Of a stretch of DNA of 43,677 nt, positions 31,296-39,712 are shown one piece after another. The notes beneath the pieces are model-generated. The model did no database searches. It was not told the DNA's origin and worked only from the letters and a program-made list of their open reading frames with translations. Location of the stretch: positions 1 to 43,677 of the IMG/VR virus record IMGVR_UViG_3300041964_000036; one strand, 5' to 3'. Made by a program: the position numbers and the translations under genes. This DNA comes from a virus. The first letter of the stretch is position 1; the number at the start of each line of letters is the position of its first letter.

Positions 31296-31676
31296 ATGCC
31301 AGAGATAACCCAGGACCACGACCTGCTCATCCGCGTCGATGAGAACGTCCGCAACATGAACGCGCGGCTCGACACCATGCAGCGCGACAACGCCGCGCAG
31401 ATCGCGGAGCTTCGCAACACGAAGGTGGACCTCAAGGACTACGAGGAGTACCGCCGCGAGGTGGACAAGAGGTTCATCGACGCGGCGCACTACGGCAGCG
31501 AGAGCCTGAGCGAGTACAAGAGCACGATGAACAGGACCGTTGACGACTTCAGGGACGTGATGAAGAAGCAGGGAGAGAAGCTGGACGGCATTACTGTGAG
31601 GCTCGCAATCGCTACAGGCGTCGTCGCGGTCATCACGTTCATCGCCCCGTACATCTGGACCTCCCTCACGAGCTGA
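31296..31676 (+). CDS. XhlA-like coiled-coil membrane protein
   Basis: 126 residues. A long coiled coil (about 8-95: DHDLLIRVDENVRNMNARLD, RNTKVDLKDYEEYRREVDKR) precedes a C-terminal membrane helix (about 103-122, LAIATGVVAVITFIAPYIW). This layout is shared with XhlA-type phage proteins that sit at the membrane and assist holins. TACCCT (31284-31289) ends 6 nt before the ATG (leaderless). TGATG overlap with the next gene. Confidence 0.65.
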   Translation: MPEITQDHDLLIRVDENVRNMNARLDTMQRDNAAQIAELRNTKVDLKDYEEYRREVDKRFIDAAHYGSESLSEYKSTMNRTVDDFRDVMKKQGEKLDGITVRLAIATGVVAVITFIAPYIWTSLTS

Positions 31677-33571
31677 TGGCCGACATCATCTCCAAGACCG
31701 CCGACTTTTCGGGCTTCCCGAAGGGGCAGTACTTCTCCGAGAACATGAAGCGGGGCGAGTTCGGGCTGGGGAACCTCTACAAGCACACCACGCTCGCCGA
31801 CAGCTCCACCCTCACGGGGCTCGGAGACGTGAAGGCGTACTCGGACATCGTGTTCGACATCTTCGGCTCAGGCGGCACCGGGCCTACCAACGCGCTCGCG
31901 GCCCAGGACAGCAACGGCGTCATCTACGCCCGCAATATGGGCAGCGACACCTGGACGGCCTACTACAAGCCGAGCCACGCGGCCTCTGCCACCGGCATCC
32001 ATTGGGACGGCCGCTACTTCTACTACATGGGCACGGAGAAGATCGGCAGGGCCGACATGAGCAATGCCACCTACTCGTTCGACACGGGGGGCACCGTGGC
32101 GGTCACGAACGGCTCAGCAACCGTCGTCGGCACCGGCACCAACTTCAACGCGGCGGCTCAGAACGGCAAGCGTATCCGAATCGGGACCGTCTTCTACACC
32201 ATCGCCAGCGTAGGGAGCACTACTACCTTGACCCTCTCCACGAACTACACCGGCTCGACCGCCTCAGGCGTCGCCTATCAGGCGTTCGGCTCGTGGGACG
32301 ACAACTGGCAGGATGCTGGCTCGGCTCTCACTGGCTATCTGAACTTCCAGCCCTTCAGCTACCAGGGCGACATCGTGTTCCCGCGCCAGGGCAAGCTCAG
32401 TCGCTACAACTTCACCGACGACTCGTTCAACAATGACGCGAGCGGTCTCTTCACGGCACCCAGCGGCTACTACTGGCGGTGCGGCTCGGGAGGACAGAAG
32501 GGCATCCTGCTCGGGCTTGAGCCTATCCGGGGCGGTGCGTCCTACCTCGTGCTCTGGGACAACCGCTCGATTCGCGCGATTGCATCGTGGACTTCCCTCA
32601 CCTCGACCGTTCAGGCCATCGAGCCGTACAACGGCGGCTGGATAGTGGTCACGCAGCGGGAAATCATCTACACGAACGGCTACTCGGCGACGGTCCTCTC
32701 GGAAGGCTTCGACACCAAGCTCGGGGAAAGCTCGTTCTCCGTCATCCCCAACGGCCTGAAGGTGGTGGACGACCGGGCGATCATCTGCAACGCCATCGGC
32801 GGCTACTCCAAGAAGCGTTCAGGGGTCTACGTCTACGACATCAAGGGCAATTCCTACGAGTACATCGCTCCGCTGGGCGGCCACACCTACAACGTGACGC
32901 CTCTCGCGGTCTACATGGACATCAATAAGGCGATAAACGTCTCCTACTCGACCCTCATCCCCGCCCGGAAGTACCTCACCAGGCTCTCCGACGAGGCTGC
33001 GCCTCGGGCTTACGTCATCACCAAGCCCATGGGGCTCGACGGAAATTCCAAGTACCTTGGGGCCGTCAAAGGTGACTTCGCCATCGTGGAAGGGGCGGAT
33101 TCCATCTCAGGCACCATCACGGCGAGCGTAGCGCCCCTCAACCGGCGCGTTTGGGGCCTCCAGAAGGCCAAGACCGCAGGAGCCAACACGACCACAATCG
33201 TCGTGAACGGCACCCTCTTGAACGACGTACAGGCTGGAGACGAGATAACCGTCATGGAAGGGGCCAACGCGGGCCTGATGAGGCATGTAACGTCAATCTC
33301 GGGCTCCGGGACGGCCACGGAGACCTGGACGCTCGATTCGGCCCTTAGCGTGGCGATTGAGGCCGACGCGCACATCTCCGTCACCCCCTTCCAGAAGGTC
33401 GCTGAGAAGACCGTCACGGCCGCCACGGAGCTCCGAGACATGCTGTTCAACGCCCAGAACCGCTACAAGGGCAAACAGTACCTCGTGAGGCTCGGTTTCT
33501 CCGGCTTCACCGTCCCGGTCGAGGTGTTGCAGGTCGGCCTCATCGCCCAGACCCAGGGAGAGCGCACATGA
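31676..33571 (+). CDS. Beta-propeller tail hub / stabilisation protein
   Basis: 631 residues, beta-rich throughout with many Trp/Tyr/Gly. Repeated blade-like segments (GIHWDGRYFYYMGTEKIGRA, YQGDIVFPRQGKLSRYNFTD, YNGGWIVVTQREIIYTNGYS) resemble the propeller proteins that close the tail channel of podoviruses (P22 gp10, T7 gp12). Residues about 138-206 repeat the Ig-like unit found inside the capsid protein. A second beta unit follows at about 508-560. No signal or membrane part. Overlaps the next gene by 4 bp. Confidence 0.7.
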   Translation: MADIISKTADFSGFPKGQYFSENMKRGEFGLGNLYKHTTLADSSTLTGLGDVKAYSDIVFDIFGSGGTGPTNALAAQDSNGVIYARNMGSDTWTAYYKPSHAASATGIHWDGRYFYYMGTEKIGRADMSNATYSFDTGGTVAVTNGSATVVGTGTNFNAAAQNGKRIRIGTVFYTIASVGSTTTLTLSTNYTGSTASGVAYQAFGSWDDNWQDAGSALTGYLNFQPFSYQGDIVFPRQGKLSRYNFTDDSFNNDASGLFTAPSGYYWRCGSGGQKGILLGLEPIRGGASYLVLWDNRSIRAIASWTSLTSTVQAIEPYNGGWIVVTQREIIYTNGYSATVLSEGFDTKLGESSFSVIPNGLKVVDDRAIICNAIGGYSKKRSGVYVYDIKGNSYEYIAPLGGHTYNVTPLAVYMDINKAINVSYSTLIPARKYLTRLSDEAAPRAYVITKPMGLDGNSKYLGAVKGDFAIVEGADSISGTITASVAPLNRRVWGLQKAKTAGANTTTIVVNGTLLNDVQAGDEITVMEGANAGLMRHVTSISGSGTATETWTLDSALSVAIEADAHISVTPFQKVAEKTVTAATELRDMLFNAQNRYKGKQYLVRLGFSGFTVPVEVLQVGLIAQTQGERT

Positions 33572-33774
33572 ACCCGCAAGAGTTCCAGCAGGTGGACCTG
33601 GAGGGCTACGCGCCGCTCATCGCCGCGATCCGGGCCGTCAAGATCCCGGTCTCCACGGTCCCGACCTACACGCCGACGAACCTCATCGAGCAGTTCGTAC
33701 TCTACAAGAGCGGTGCGACCTACGGGGTCTACGTCTGGTTCGGCGTTACCGATGGCTGGCGCTTGATTTCTTAG
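33568..33774 (+). CDS. Small tail-associated protein, 68 residues
   Basis: ATGA-coupled to the hub gene. Contains VSTVPTYTPTNLIEQFVLYK, sharing PTYTPT with the protein at 29705, then GATYGVYVWFGVTDGWR. Probably a small structural or tip protein. No known family. Confidence 0.6.
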   Translation: MNPQEFQQVDLEGYAPLIAAIRAVKIPVSTVPTYTPTNLIEQFVLYKSGATYGVYVWFGVTDGWRLIS

Positions 33775-33792
33775 CAGCTACACTTACCCGTA

Positions 33793-34518
33793 ATGACCCT
33801 CCTTGAAGCCAAGCAGGCCCTCGCACGGAAGCTCGACATCAGCCTGACAGACATCGCCAATAATGACCTCTTCACCGAGGCCGACCTCGGCGACTTCGTG
33901 CAGGCCGGGGTGAATGTCGCCTGGGACTACAAGCCGTGGACGTTCTCTGAGGGGACACGCTCGACGACCGCAGCAGACCAGGACTACTACAGCTATCCGC
34001 AGGAGTTCGAGGATGAGTCCATCAGCCGCGTCACCGTGGGCGGCAAGACCTACGGCAAGCGCAACTTCGATGACTACAACGCCTACCTTGCGGAGTGGCC
34101 TTCAGATACCAACTATCTGTTTTCGGATCATGGTCGCTTCTACTTCCTCAACCGGAACGCATACGCGGTAGGAGATACCATCACCATCACGGGCAAGCTG
34201 CGCGCCCCTGTCCTCTCGGCAGACGCAGACCTGCTTCCCTTCTCCCCTGACACCGACAACTATGAAAGCTCCGGCAACCGGGCCGTCATCCATTTCGCCT
34301 TCGCTGAAGCGCTCGGCTCCGAGAAGCTCAAGAATTACGCTCAGGCTGAGGCAGAGCGCAAGACCGGCTTCCGCATCCTTGACCTTCTCTGGAAGCCGAT
34401 GGGCCAGCGTCGCGCAAACGAGCAGAGCCTCGACCGCCCGTTCTTCACCGCGCTTCCCGATATGTTCGGTCGCGGCAACAGGACGGGGTGTCCCATAGCT
34501 AACTTCGACCTCTTCTGA
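33793..34518 (+). CDS. Head-to-tail adaptor (P22 gp4 / tail tubular A-like)
   Basis: 241 residues. N-terminal helices (MTLLEAKQALARKLDISLTD, EADLGDFVQAGVNVAWDYK) then a beta-rich middle and a C-terminal helix (HFAFAEALGSEKLKNYAQAE), the build of podovirus adaptors that bridge portal and tail hub. TACACT (33779-33784) ends 8 nt before the ATG, so its mRNA may be leaderless. TGATG overlap with the next gene. Confidence 0.65.
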   Translation: MTLLEAKQALARKLDISLTDIANNDLFTEADLGDFVQAGVNVAWDYKPWTFSEGTRSTTAADQDYYSYPQEFEDESISRVTVGGKTYGKRNFDDYNAYLAEWPSDTNYLFSDHGRFYFLNRNAYAVGDTITITGKLRAPVLSADADLLPFSPDTDNYESSGNRAVIHFAFAEALGSEKLKNYAQAEAERKTGFRILDLLWKPMGQRRANEQSLDRPFFTALPDMFGRGNRTGCPIANFDLF

Positions 34519-36557
34519 TGGCATATTCGGGCAGCTCCATCGTCGATTACCTCGGAAGCACGGGCGGGGATTCGTCATATGCCAACCGCAAGAAGCTCGC
34601 GGAGCAGTACGGCATCGCGGGCTACACCGGCGCGGCGGCCCAGAACATGCAGCTCCTCAACTCACTGAGGGGCGCGGGAGGCACGGTCACGGCCCCGCTG
34701 CCGATGCCTGGGAACATCCCGCCCCCGGCCAACGTCCCGCCCCCGGCCAACGTCCCGCCGCCCGTGGTGGACCCGAACATCGCACGCGCCCAGGCAGCGG
34801 GCAGGGCGGGGCTCGACTTCAAGGACTTCGGCTCCGTCCTCCAGCCGCAGGACCGCAACGTCATCCGCGACGAGTACGCCAAGAAGTACGGCTTCCAGGA
34901 CTACGGCACGCTCCAGAACCAGGTATTCACCCCGGCCAAGTCCACCGTCGAGCTCTACAAGAACGCCTACAAGTCGGCGGGTCTCGACAGCATCCTCGCC
35001 AGCATCAGGGAGAAGAAGCAGCAGCTCAACCAGCAGGCCGGTACCGTCTCCGAGAACCCGTGGCTCGACGAGGCATCGCGCTCGGGCAAGCTCCGCATCC
35101 TCAACGAACTCGCGAACGCGGACATCAGCAACGATACCGAGCTCTACAACGCGCGGCTCGCGGAGGTGAACCGCCTGACTGAGCTGGGGGCGAGCGACCT
35201 CCAGGCAGAGCAGCAGGCGCGGCAGCAGCAGTTCAACTTCCTGCTCGCGGAGGCGGAGAGGGAGGCCGAGACGCGCCAGCAGACAGCCCTCGGCAAGTAC
35301 CTGCCCGACTACCTCAGCTCCAGGCCGAGCGAGGCTCCGAAGACCATCGAGTCGGGCGGTGCCACGTACCAGTGGGATTCGGAAACCAACAGCTTCAAGA
35401 AGATTATCGACGCCGCGCCGGACAAGGAACTCGGAGAATTCCTTTCCGTTGACGAAGCCAAGAAGCTGGGGGTCCCGTATGGCACCACCAAGGGCGAAGC
35501 CGCAGCGATGGGGCTGACCGTAGGAAACGGCACCGGCATCGAGGCTCTGACCCCAGCGCAGCAGCAGGCGGCATTCAAGCTCTCGGACGACTACCGCGCA
35601 GCTTCGGGCGACTTCACGAAGGTGCGCGACTCGTACAACCGCGTCGTGGCATCGGTACAGAACCCCTCGGCGGCGGGAGACCTCGCGCTCATCTTCAACT
35701 ACATGAAGATTCTCGACCCGGGCTCCGTCGTCCGCGAGGGAGAGTTCGCTACCGCCCAGAACGCGGGCTCCGTCGATGACCGCATCCGCAACATGTACAA
35801 CAAGGCGATCAAGGGCGAACGGCTGAGCGACACTCAGCGCGGGGATTTCCTCGACCGTTCCCAGCGCCTCTACCAGTCGGCGGCGGCACAGCAGACGCAG
35901 GTTGACCAGCAGTTCAGGGACCGCGCGGCCACGTTCGGCGTCCCGGCTGATCTCGTCATCACGAACCAGCAGAGCGTGGTCTCTGACCCCTCCGTCGCGC
36001 TCGTGCAGCAGCTCGCCCAGCAGGACCGGCCGAAGGGAGACATCGTGAACGCGCTGCTCCAGTTCCCCGGCTCGCGCGACACCGTTATCAACTTCCAGAA
36101 GGCGCGGAAATCGCCGGAGGACATCGTTCAGTATTTCCTCGACCTCGGGCAAAAAAAAAATAGCCCAGTGAGCAACGGGTCAGTGGGCGCTGTGTCAGTC
36201 TCGATACCGAAGACGGCCCGCCTCGCCTACGTTAACAACAACCCCGGCAACCTCAGGTTCGCGGAGCAGCCCGGAGCCGTGAAGGGCGAAGGAGGATTCG
36301 CCAGGTTCCAGAGCCCTCAGGCGGGACTCCTGGCCCTCGCCCGGCAGGTGAATCTCGACGCCTCGCGCGGCATGACCCTGGCAAGGTTCGTCAACAAGTA
36401 CGCCCCGCCCACGGAGAACGATACCGCGACGTACCTGCGCCAGCTCCAAGCGGCTACGGGCGCTTCAGCGTCCACCCCACTGACCCAGATCGACCGTCAG
36501 GCGCTCGTCAAGGCAGTCGCTATGAAAGAGAGTTCCACGCGAGTAAACTTTGCATAA
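34518..36557 (+). CDS. Internal virion / ejection protein with C-terminal lysozyme-like domain
   Basis: 679 residues. Pro-rich start with tandem NVPPPA (about 68-84), long helices rich in Gln and Ala, then a C-terminal domain from about 570: YVNNNPGNLRFAEQPGAVKG, GGFARFQSPQAGLLALARQV. That resembles wall-cleaving domains of phage ejection proteins. Codons 545-548 are CAA AAA AAA AAT, part of an A10 run at 36151-36160 between the two parts, with stops just beyond in both other frames. It would travel in the virion and open the wall during DNA entry. Confidence 0.7.
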   Translation: MAYSGSSIVDYLGSTGGDSSYANRKKLAEQYGIAGYTGAAAQNMQLLNSLRGAGGTVTAPLPMPGNIPPPANVPPPANVPPPVVDPNIARAQAAGRAGLDFKDFGSVLQPQDRNVIRDEYAKKYGFQDYGTLQNQVFTPAKSTVELYKNAYKSAGLDSILASIREKKQQLNQQAGTVSENPWLDEASRSGKLRILNELANADISNDTELYNARLAEVNRLTELGASDLQAEQQARQQQFNFLLAEAEREAETRQQTALGKYLPDYLSSRPSEAPKTIESGGATYQWDSETNSFKKIIDAAPDKELGEFLSVDEAKKLGVPYGTTKGEAAAMGLTVGNGTGIEALTPAQQQAAFKLSDDYRAASGDFTKVRDSYNRVVASVQNPSAAGDLALIFNYMKILDPGSVVREGEFATAQNAGSVDDRIRNMYNKAIKGERLSDTQRGDFLDRSQRLYQSAAAQQTQVDQQFRDRAATFGVPADLVITNQQSVVSDPSVALVQQLAQQDRPKGDIVNALLQFPGSRDTVINFQKARKSPEDIVQYFLDLGQKKNSPVSNGSVGAVSVSIPKTARLAYVNNNPGNLRFAEQPGAVKGEGGFARFQSPQAGLLALARQVNLDASRGMTLARFVNKYAPPTENDTATYLRQLQAATGASASTPLTQIDRQALVKAVAMKESSTRVNFA

Positions 36558-38005
36558 TGGCCTACTCATTCGAGGAGATGGATGCGATTGCGAGGGGAGC
36601 CCCCAGCGCAACCCCGCAGCAGCCCTCATCGTCATTCGCCAAAAACTCCGTCAAGGCCCGCAGCCTGGGTGACAATCTCATCATTGGCGCACTGAAGGGC
36701 GTAGGCAGCACGCTCACCGGCATCGACACGCTCGTACGCAAGGTCCCAGGCGTCTCTACGGCACTCGACGCGATCTCTCCCAAGAAGGGAGGACTGGCGC
36801 AGGACAAGGCCGTCGTCACCCCGAAAGGCACGGCGCAGAAAGTCGCGTTCGGAGCCGAGCAGCTAGCCGAGTTCCTAGTGCCGGGCGGGGCCGTAGCGAA
36901 GGGCGCGAAGGCTGCTCAGGGCATCAAGGCGGTCTCGAAGCTCGCCCCGGCCGCACAGACAGCCGCCAAGGTAGCGACCCGGGCTGGCCTCGAAGCTGTC
37001 AGCGCAGGAGCCGTGAGGACGGCGCAGACAGGGAGCGTGCAGGAAGGCATGAAGGCGGGAGCGATTGCAGGAGGCATCACGGGCGCGGCCGGGGCAGTCG
37101 GGGCCGGGCTGAAGGCTTCCGGCCTGCCGGAGAAGCTGTACGGGCAGATCTTCAAGAGTTCGTTCGACGACATGACCAACGCCCTCAGGACGGGAGGCAT
37201 CAAGGACCTCCAGGCGAAGTTTCCCGAGAAGTTCAAGGAGTTCGCGGACGCGGGAATCATCAAGGTGGGCAAGGGCGGCACCGTGCAGTTCGACCCGACG
37301 CTGGCCCGCGAAGCCCTGGACCGGGGACTGCGCGGCAGCCTCCCCAACATGGCGAACGAGTCGGTCAGGAAGACGCTTGAATTGGAGCTTACGGCGCGGA
37401 AGCTCGCCGAGGGCTTCAAGCCGCAGCTCCGGGTACCCAGCCCGAAGAAGTACGTCAACATCTTCAGGCAGCTCCAGGAGCAGTACACCGGCACCTTCAT
37501 GGAGAAGCGCGGTCGTGACGCCGCACGCCTCGCAAAGGCATTCGAGAACGGGACGGTAGACGCCAAGACCGTGCTTGAGGCGCGGAGGTTCCTCGACAAG
37601 ATGCGTATCGCAGCCTCCTACCGCAACGACGCAAAGGTCAGCATCCCGCAGGAGGATTTCAGGAAGGCGACCGACCAGCTCCGAGGCGTGCTCAACAAGG
37701 TCCCGAACATGGGCGGGACGATGAACAACTACCGCTTCTACCTCGAAGCCCTGGAAGCTCTCGCCAAGGAGGCCCAGCGGCAGAATAACGCCAACGTCAT
37801 CGGCCTCATCGACGCCGTGCTCATCGGCGGCGGGACCGGCATGGTAGGGATCCCGGCAGGACTCGCGGCGGCGGTCGCTCGCCGCGTCACCACCATGCCA
37901 GCCGTCAGTACCGGCATCGCTCAGAAGATCGAGCAGGGCACCAAGGGGAACCTCGGGCGAGCGGCGCGAGGCGCGATCATCAAGGCCACCACCGGGAAAG
38001 AATGA
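36557..38005 (+). CDS. Internal virion protein with hydrophobic segments
   Basis: 482 residues. Gly/Ala-rich, partly hydrophobic stretches (about 160-188, MKAGAIAGGITGAAGAVGAG; and near 425-447, IDAVLIGGGTGMVGIPAGLA) lie between helical parts. This fits ejection proteins that insert in the host membrane to make a DNA channel. It starts with a TAATG overlap with the gene before and ends in an ATGA overlap. The function is from composition and position, not from a recognised family. Confidence 0.6.
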   Translation: MAYSFEEMDAIARGAPSATPQQPSSSFAKNSVKARSLGDNLIIGALKGVGSTLTGIDTLVRKVPGVSTALDAISPKKGGLAQDKAVVTPKGTAQKVAFGAEQLAEFLVPGGAVAKGAKAAQGIKAVSKLAPAAQTAAKVATRAGLEAVSAGAVRTAQTGSVQEGMKAGAIAGGITGAAGAVGAGLKASGLPEKLYGQIFKSSFDDMTNALRTGGIKDLQAKFPEKFKEFADAGIIKVGKGGTVQFDPTLAREALDRGLRGSLPNMANESVRKTLELELTARKLAEGFKPQLRVPSPKKYVNIFRQLQEQYTGTFMEKRGRDAARLAKAFENGTVDAKTVLEARRFLDKMRIAASYRNDAKVSIPQEDFRKATDQLRGVLNKVPNMGGTMNNYRFYLEALEALAKEAQRQNNANVIGLIDAVLIGGGTGMVGIPAGLAAAVARRVTTMPAVSTGIAQKIEQGTKGNLGRAARGAIIKATTGKE

Positions 38006-38073
38006 TCCAGGCAATCGGAATGGTCGTGGCCGTGTTCGTCCTCTGGATATTCATCGTCCTGACGAACCGATGA
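38002..38073 (+). CDS. 23-residue membrane peptide
   Basis: MIQAIGMVVAVFVLWIFIVL, then TNR: almost entirely one membrane helix. Its ATG overlaps the previous TGA, and its TGA overlaps the next ATG (ATGA on both sides), so it is coupled in a chain. That exact fit makes a real gene likely despite its size. It sits at the head of the lysis genes: possibly a pinholin or holin regulator. Confidence 0.55.
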   Translation: MIQAIGMVVAVFVLWIFIVLTNR

Positions 38074-38654
38074 AGCCGGTCGCGGTCCTGTTCATCTACG
38101 ACAAGGCGATAGACAAGAGGTGGCTACAGCGCACCGTGGAGCGCGTCTCTCAGCGCCTGGAAGCCTCTGCCGGACTCACTATCAGGGCCAGGTACGAGCG
38201 CCACGATCTCCAGCCCCGCTTCGCTGAGTACGAGCCGGAGACCAAGACGATAGAACGCTGGATTCCCTTCTCCTGGATGAGGGAGAACGTCGGCCCCCTC
38301 ACGCGCGGGGAACACGCCGCAATGCTCTGCCTGAATCGCAAGCGCTGGCCCAGTGACTCAATCGTCGCCGGACGCTGCGAGTACAGCCCCTACAACGGGC
38401 AGACCTACCTCATCCACCTCCGGGCGGAGAAGGGCGAGAAGCGCGGCAAGTACGAGCTGGCGGAGGATTCTATCTTCCACGAGCTGCTACACACCTTTGA
38501 GGCTCAGACCGGGCACTTCCACATAGTTCACAAGAACGTAAACGACCTCGAAGCAGCAGCCCGGGAGCTGAAGGTGATACTAGATCGCTCCGCTTCGCTT
38601 GCCGCCACAATTGCTATACTGACGAAACAGATAGCAGCCCTCCTCAGACGATGA
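38070..38654 (+). CDS. Zincin-like protein with HExxH motif
   Basis: 194 residues. Around residues 136-150 it has FHELLHTFEAQTGHFHIVH: HELLH is the zinc-binding HExxH motif, with more His within ten residues as possible third ligands. The N-terminal 120 residues are alpha/beta (VAVLFIYDKAI, TYLIHLRAEKGEK), and a C-terminal helix follows. A metallopeptidase acting on wall or host proteins is plausible from the motif and from the peptidase gene next door, with which it overlaps by 4 bp. Family unknown. TATACT near its 3' end may be a promoter for the next gene. Confidence 0.6.
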   Translation: MKPVAVLFIYDKAIDKRWLQRTVERVSQRLEASAGLTIRARYERHDLQPRFAEYEPETKTIERWIPFSWMRENVGPLTRGEHAAMLCLNRKRWPSDSIVAGRCEYSPYNGQTYLIHLRAEKGEKRGKYELAEDSIFHELLHTFEAQTGHFHIVHKNVNDLEAAARELKVILDRSASLAATIAILTKQIAALLRR

Positions 38655-39154
38655 ACCCCCAGGCAATCAAGCTCCTCGACCAGATAGAAGCACTCCAGAA
38701 GCAGCTCCGGGCGGAGCTTGCCCCGAAGGTGCCCTCCGGCCTGAAGGAGATAGAGGCCATGTTCGGTAAGGCCGGGGACGAGCGCAACATCGTCCTCTTC
38801 GACCTTCCCTATCCGCTGTTCTACAACGGCACGAAGGTCACGAGGAGCCGGTGCCACAAGCTCATGGTCCCCATCTTCAAGGCCGTGCTGTCAGACATCA
38901 AGGCGGCGGGCCTGGAGAAGTACGTGCAGAACTACGGCGGCATCTACAACCACCGCCCCGTCACGGGAGGCACGAAGCTCAGCACTCATAGCTGGGGCAT
39001 CGCGATAGACGTGGAGCCGCAGAAGTACCCCATGGGATCCACCGCCCGCATCCAGGCCGAGGTCATAGCGATGTTCGCCAAGTACGGCTTCCTCTACGGC
39101 GGCGACTTCCCTACCCCTGATCCCATGCACTTCCAGTGGGCGAAGGACTACTAG
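38651..39154 (+). CDS. M15-family peptidase (VanY-like endolysin)
   Basis: 167 residues. A helical N-terminus, then the M15 zinc peptidase core: YNHRPVTGGTKLSTHSWGIAIDVEPQ (split in the chain by short turns), with His and Asp zinc ligands in STHSWGIAID, and PDPMHFQW with the second His. GFLYGGDFPTPDPMHF is typical. It cuts peptide bonds in peptidoglycan stems. Likely the main endolysin, next to a holin-like gene. Confidence 0.92.
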   Translation: MNPQAIKLLDQIEALQKQLRAELAPKVPSGLKEIEAMFGKAGDERNIVLFDLPYPLFYNGTKVTRSRCHKLMVPIFKAVLSDIKAAGLEKYVQNYGGIYNHRPVTGGTKLSTHSWGIAIDVEPQKYPMGSTARIQAEVIAMFAKYGFLYGGDFPTPDPMHFQWAKDY

Positions 39155-39218
39155 CCACCCGGTCAGGAGGTGCTAGGCTTTAGGCGGAGAAACACCAACC
39201 CAACCCATCCACATCACC

Positions 39219-39359
39219 ATGCTTTCCGTTTACAACATCGCCTGGGGTGCCGCGCTCGCCATCTACGGGTACGAGAGCTTCCCCGACCTCGTGGGCATCG
39301 CCCTCTTCATCGCCGGAATCGCCAGCATCATCATCGGCGCTCGCGGCCTCCGCTCATGA
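39219..39359 (+). CDS. 46-residue two-helix membrane protein
   Basis: MLSVYNIAWGAALAIYGYES then FPDLVGIALFIAGIASIIIG: two hydrophobic helices with a short turn. The A/C-rich leader before the ATG (CCAACCCAACCCATCCAC) is without SD, and TAGGCT lies near 39172. ATGA overlap with the holin-like gene. Candidate holin or antiholin. Confidence 0.6.
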   Translation: MLSVYNIAWGAALAIYGYESFPDLVGIALFIAGIASIIIGARGLRS

Positions 39360-39631
39360 ACCAGCTCTTCAGCCTTCAGGTCAAGGACTTCGTAAAGGGC
39401 CTGTTCGTCGCGGTCTTCTCGGCCGTCGTCACGTTCCTCTACGCGGCCATCCAGTCGCCTGACTTCTCGTTCTCGACGATGGACTGGGACTCGGTAGTAC
39501 TCGTCGCGTCAAGTTCCATGCTCGGCTATCTGCTCAAGCAGTTCGTGTCCGAGGCGGCACCGGAGCCGCGTCTTGAGAAGGTCGCGGGCATCACGCTCGA
39601 AGACAAGCCAGCTCCGAAGAGGCGCAGGTAA
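39356..39631 (+). CDS. Holin-like membrane protein, 91 residues
   Basis: The start MNQLFSLQVKDFVKG comes from the ATGA overlap with the gene before. Two membrane helices (about 14-34, GLFVAVFSAVVTFLYAAI; and 46-65, VVLVASSSMLGYLLKQF) and a basic tail (KPAPKRRR) are the layout of class II holins, which let the endolysin reach the wall. Follows the M15 peptidase gene. Confidence 0.7.
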   Translation: MNQLFSLQVKDFVKGLFVAVFSAVVTFLYAAIQSPDFSFSTMDWDSVVLVASSSMLGYLLKQFVSEAAPEPRLEKVAGITLEDKPAPKRRR

Positions 39632-39712
39632 CTGCTTCCCAGGGGGCCTCTCCGGGCCTCCTACGGAGTCAATTACGGCTCCCCTTTGACAGTCGAATAA
39701 GGAGCAAGAGTC

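Noticed and set aside
34662-36152. Long leftward open frame (about 496 codons)
   Set aside because: It is the mirror of the ejection-protein gene in a high-GC sequence. It is Val/Leu/Glu/Arg repetitive, with no motif or start signal.
36145-36166. Transcription terminator at the A10 run
   Set aside because: GGGC-A10-TA-GCCC has only a 4-bp stem, with the A-run in the loop and no T-run after. The reading frame continues into a conserved-looking domain.
36875-38014. Leftward open frame of 379 codons
   Set aside because: Antisense shadow of the internal virion protein, with no SD or domain.
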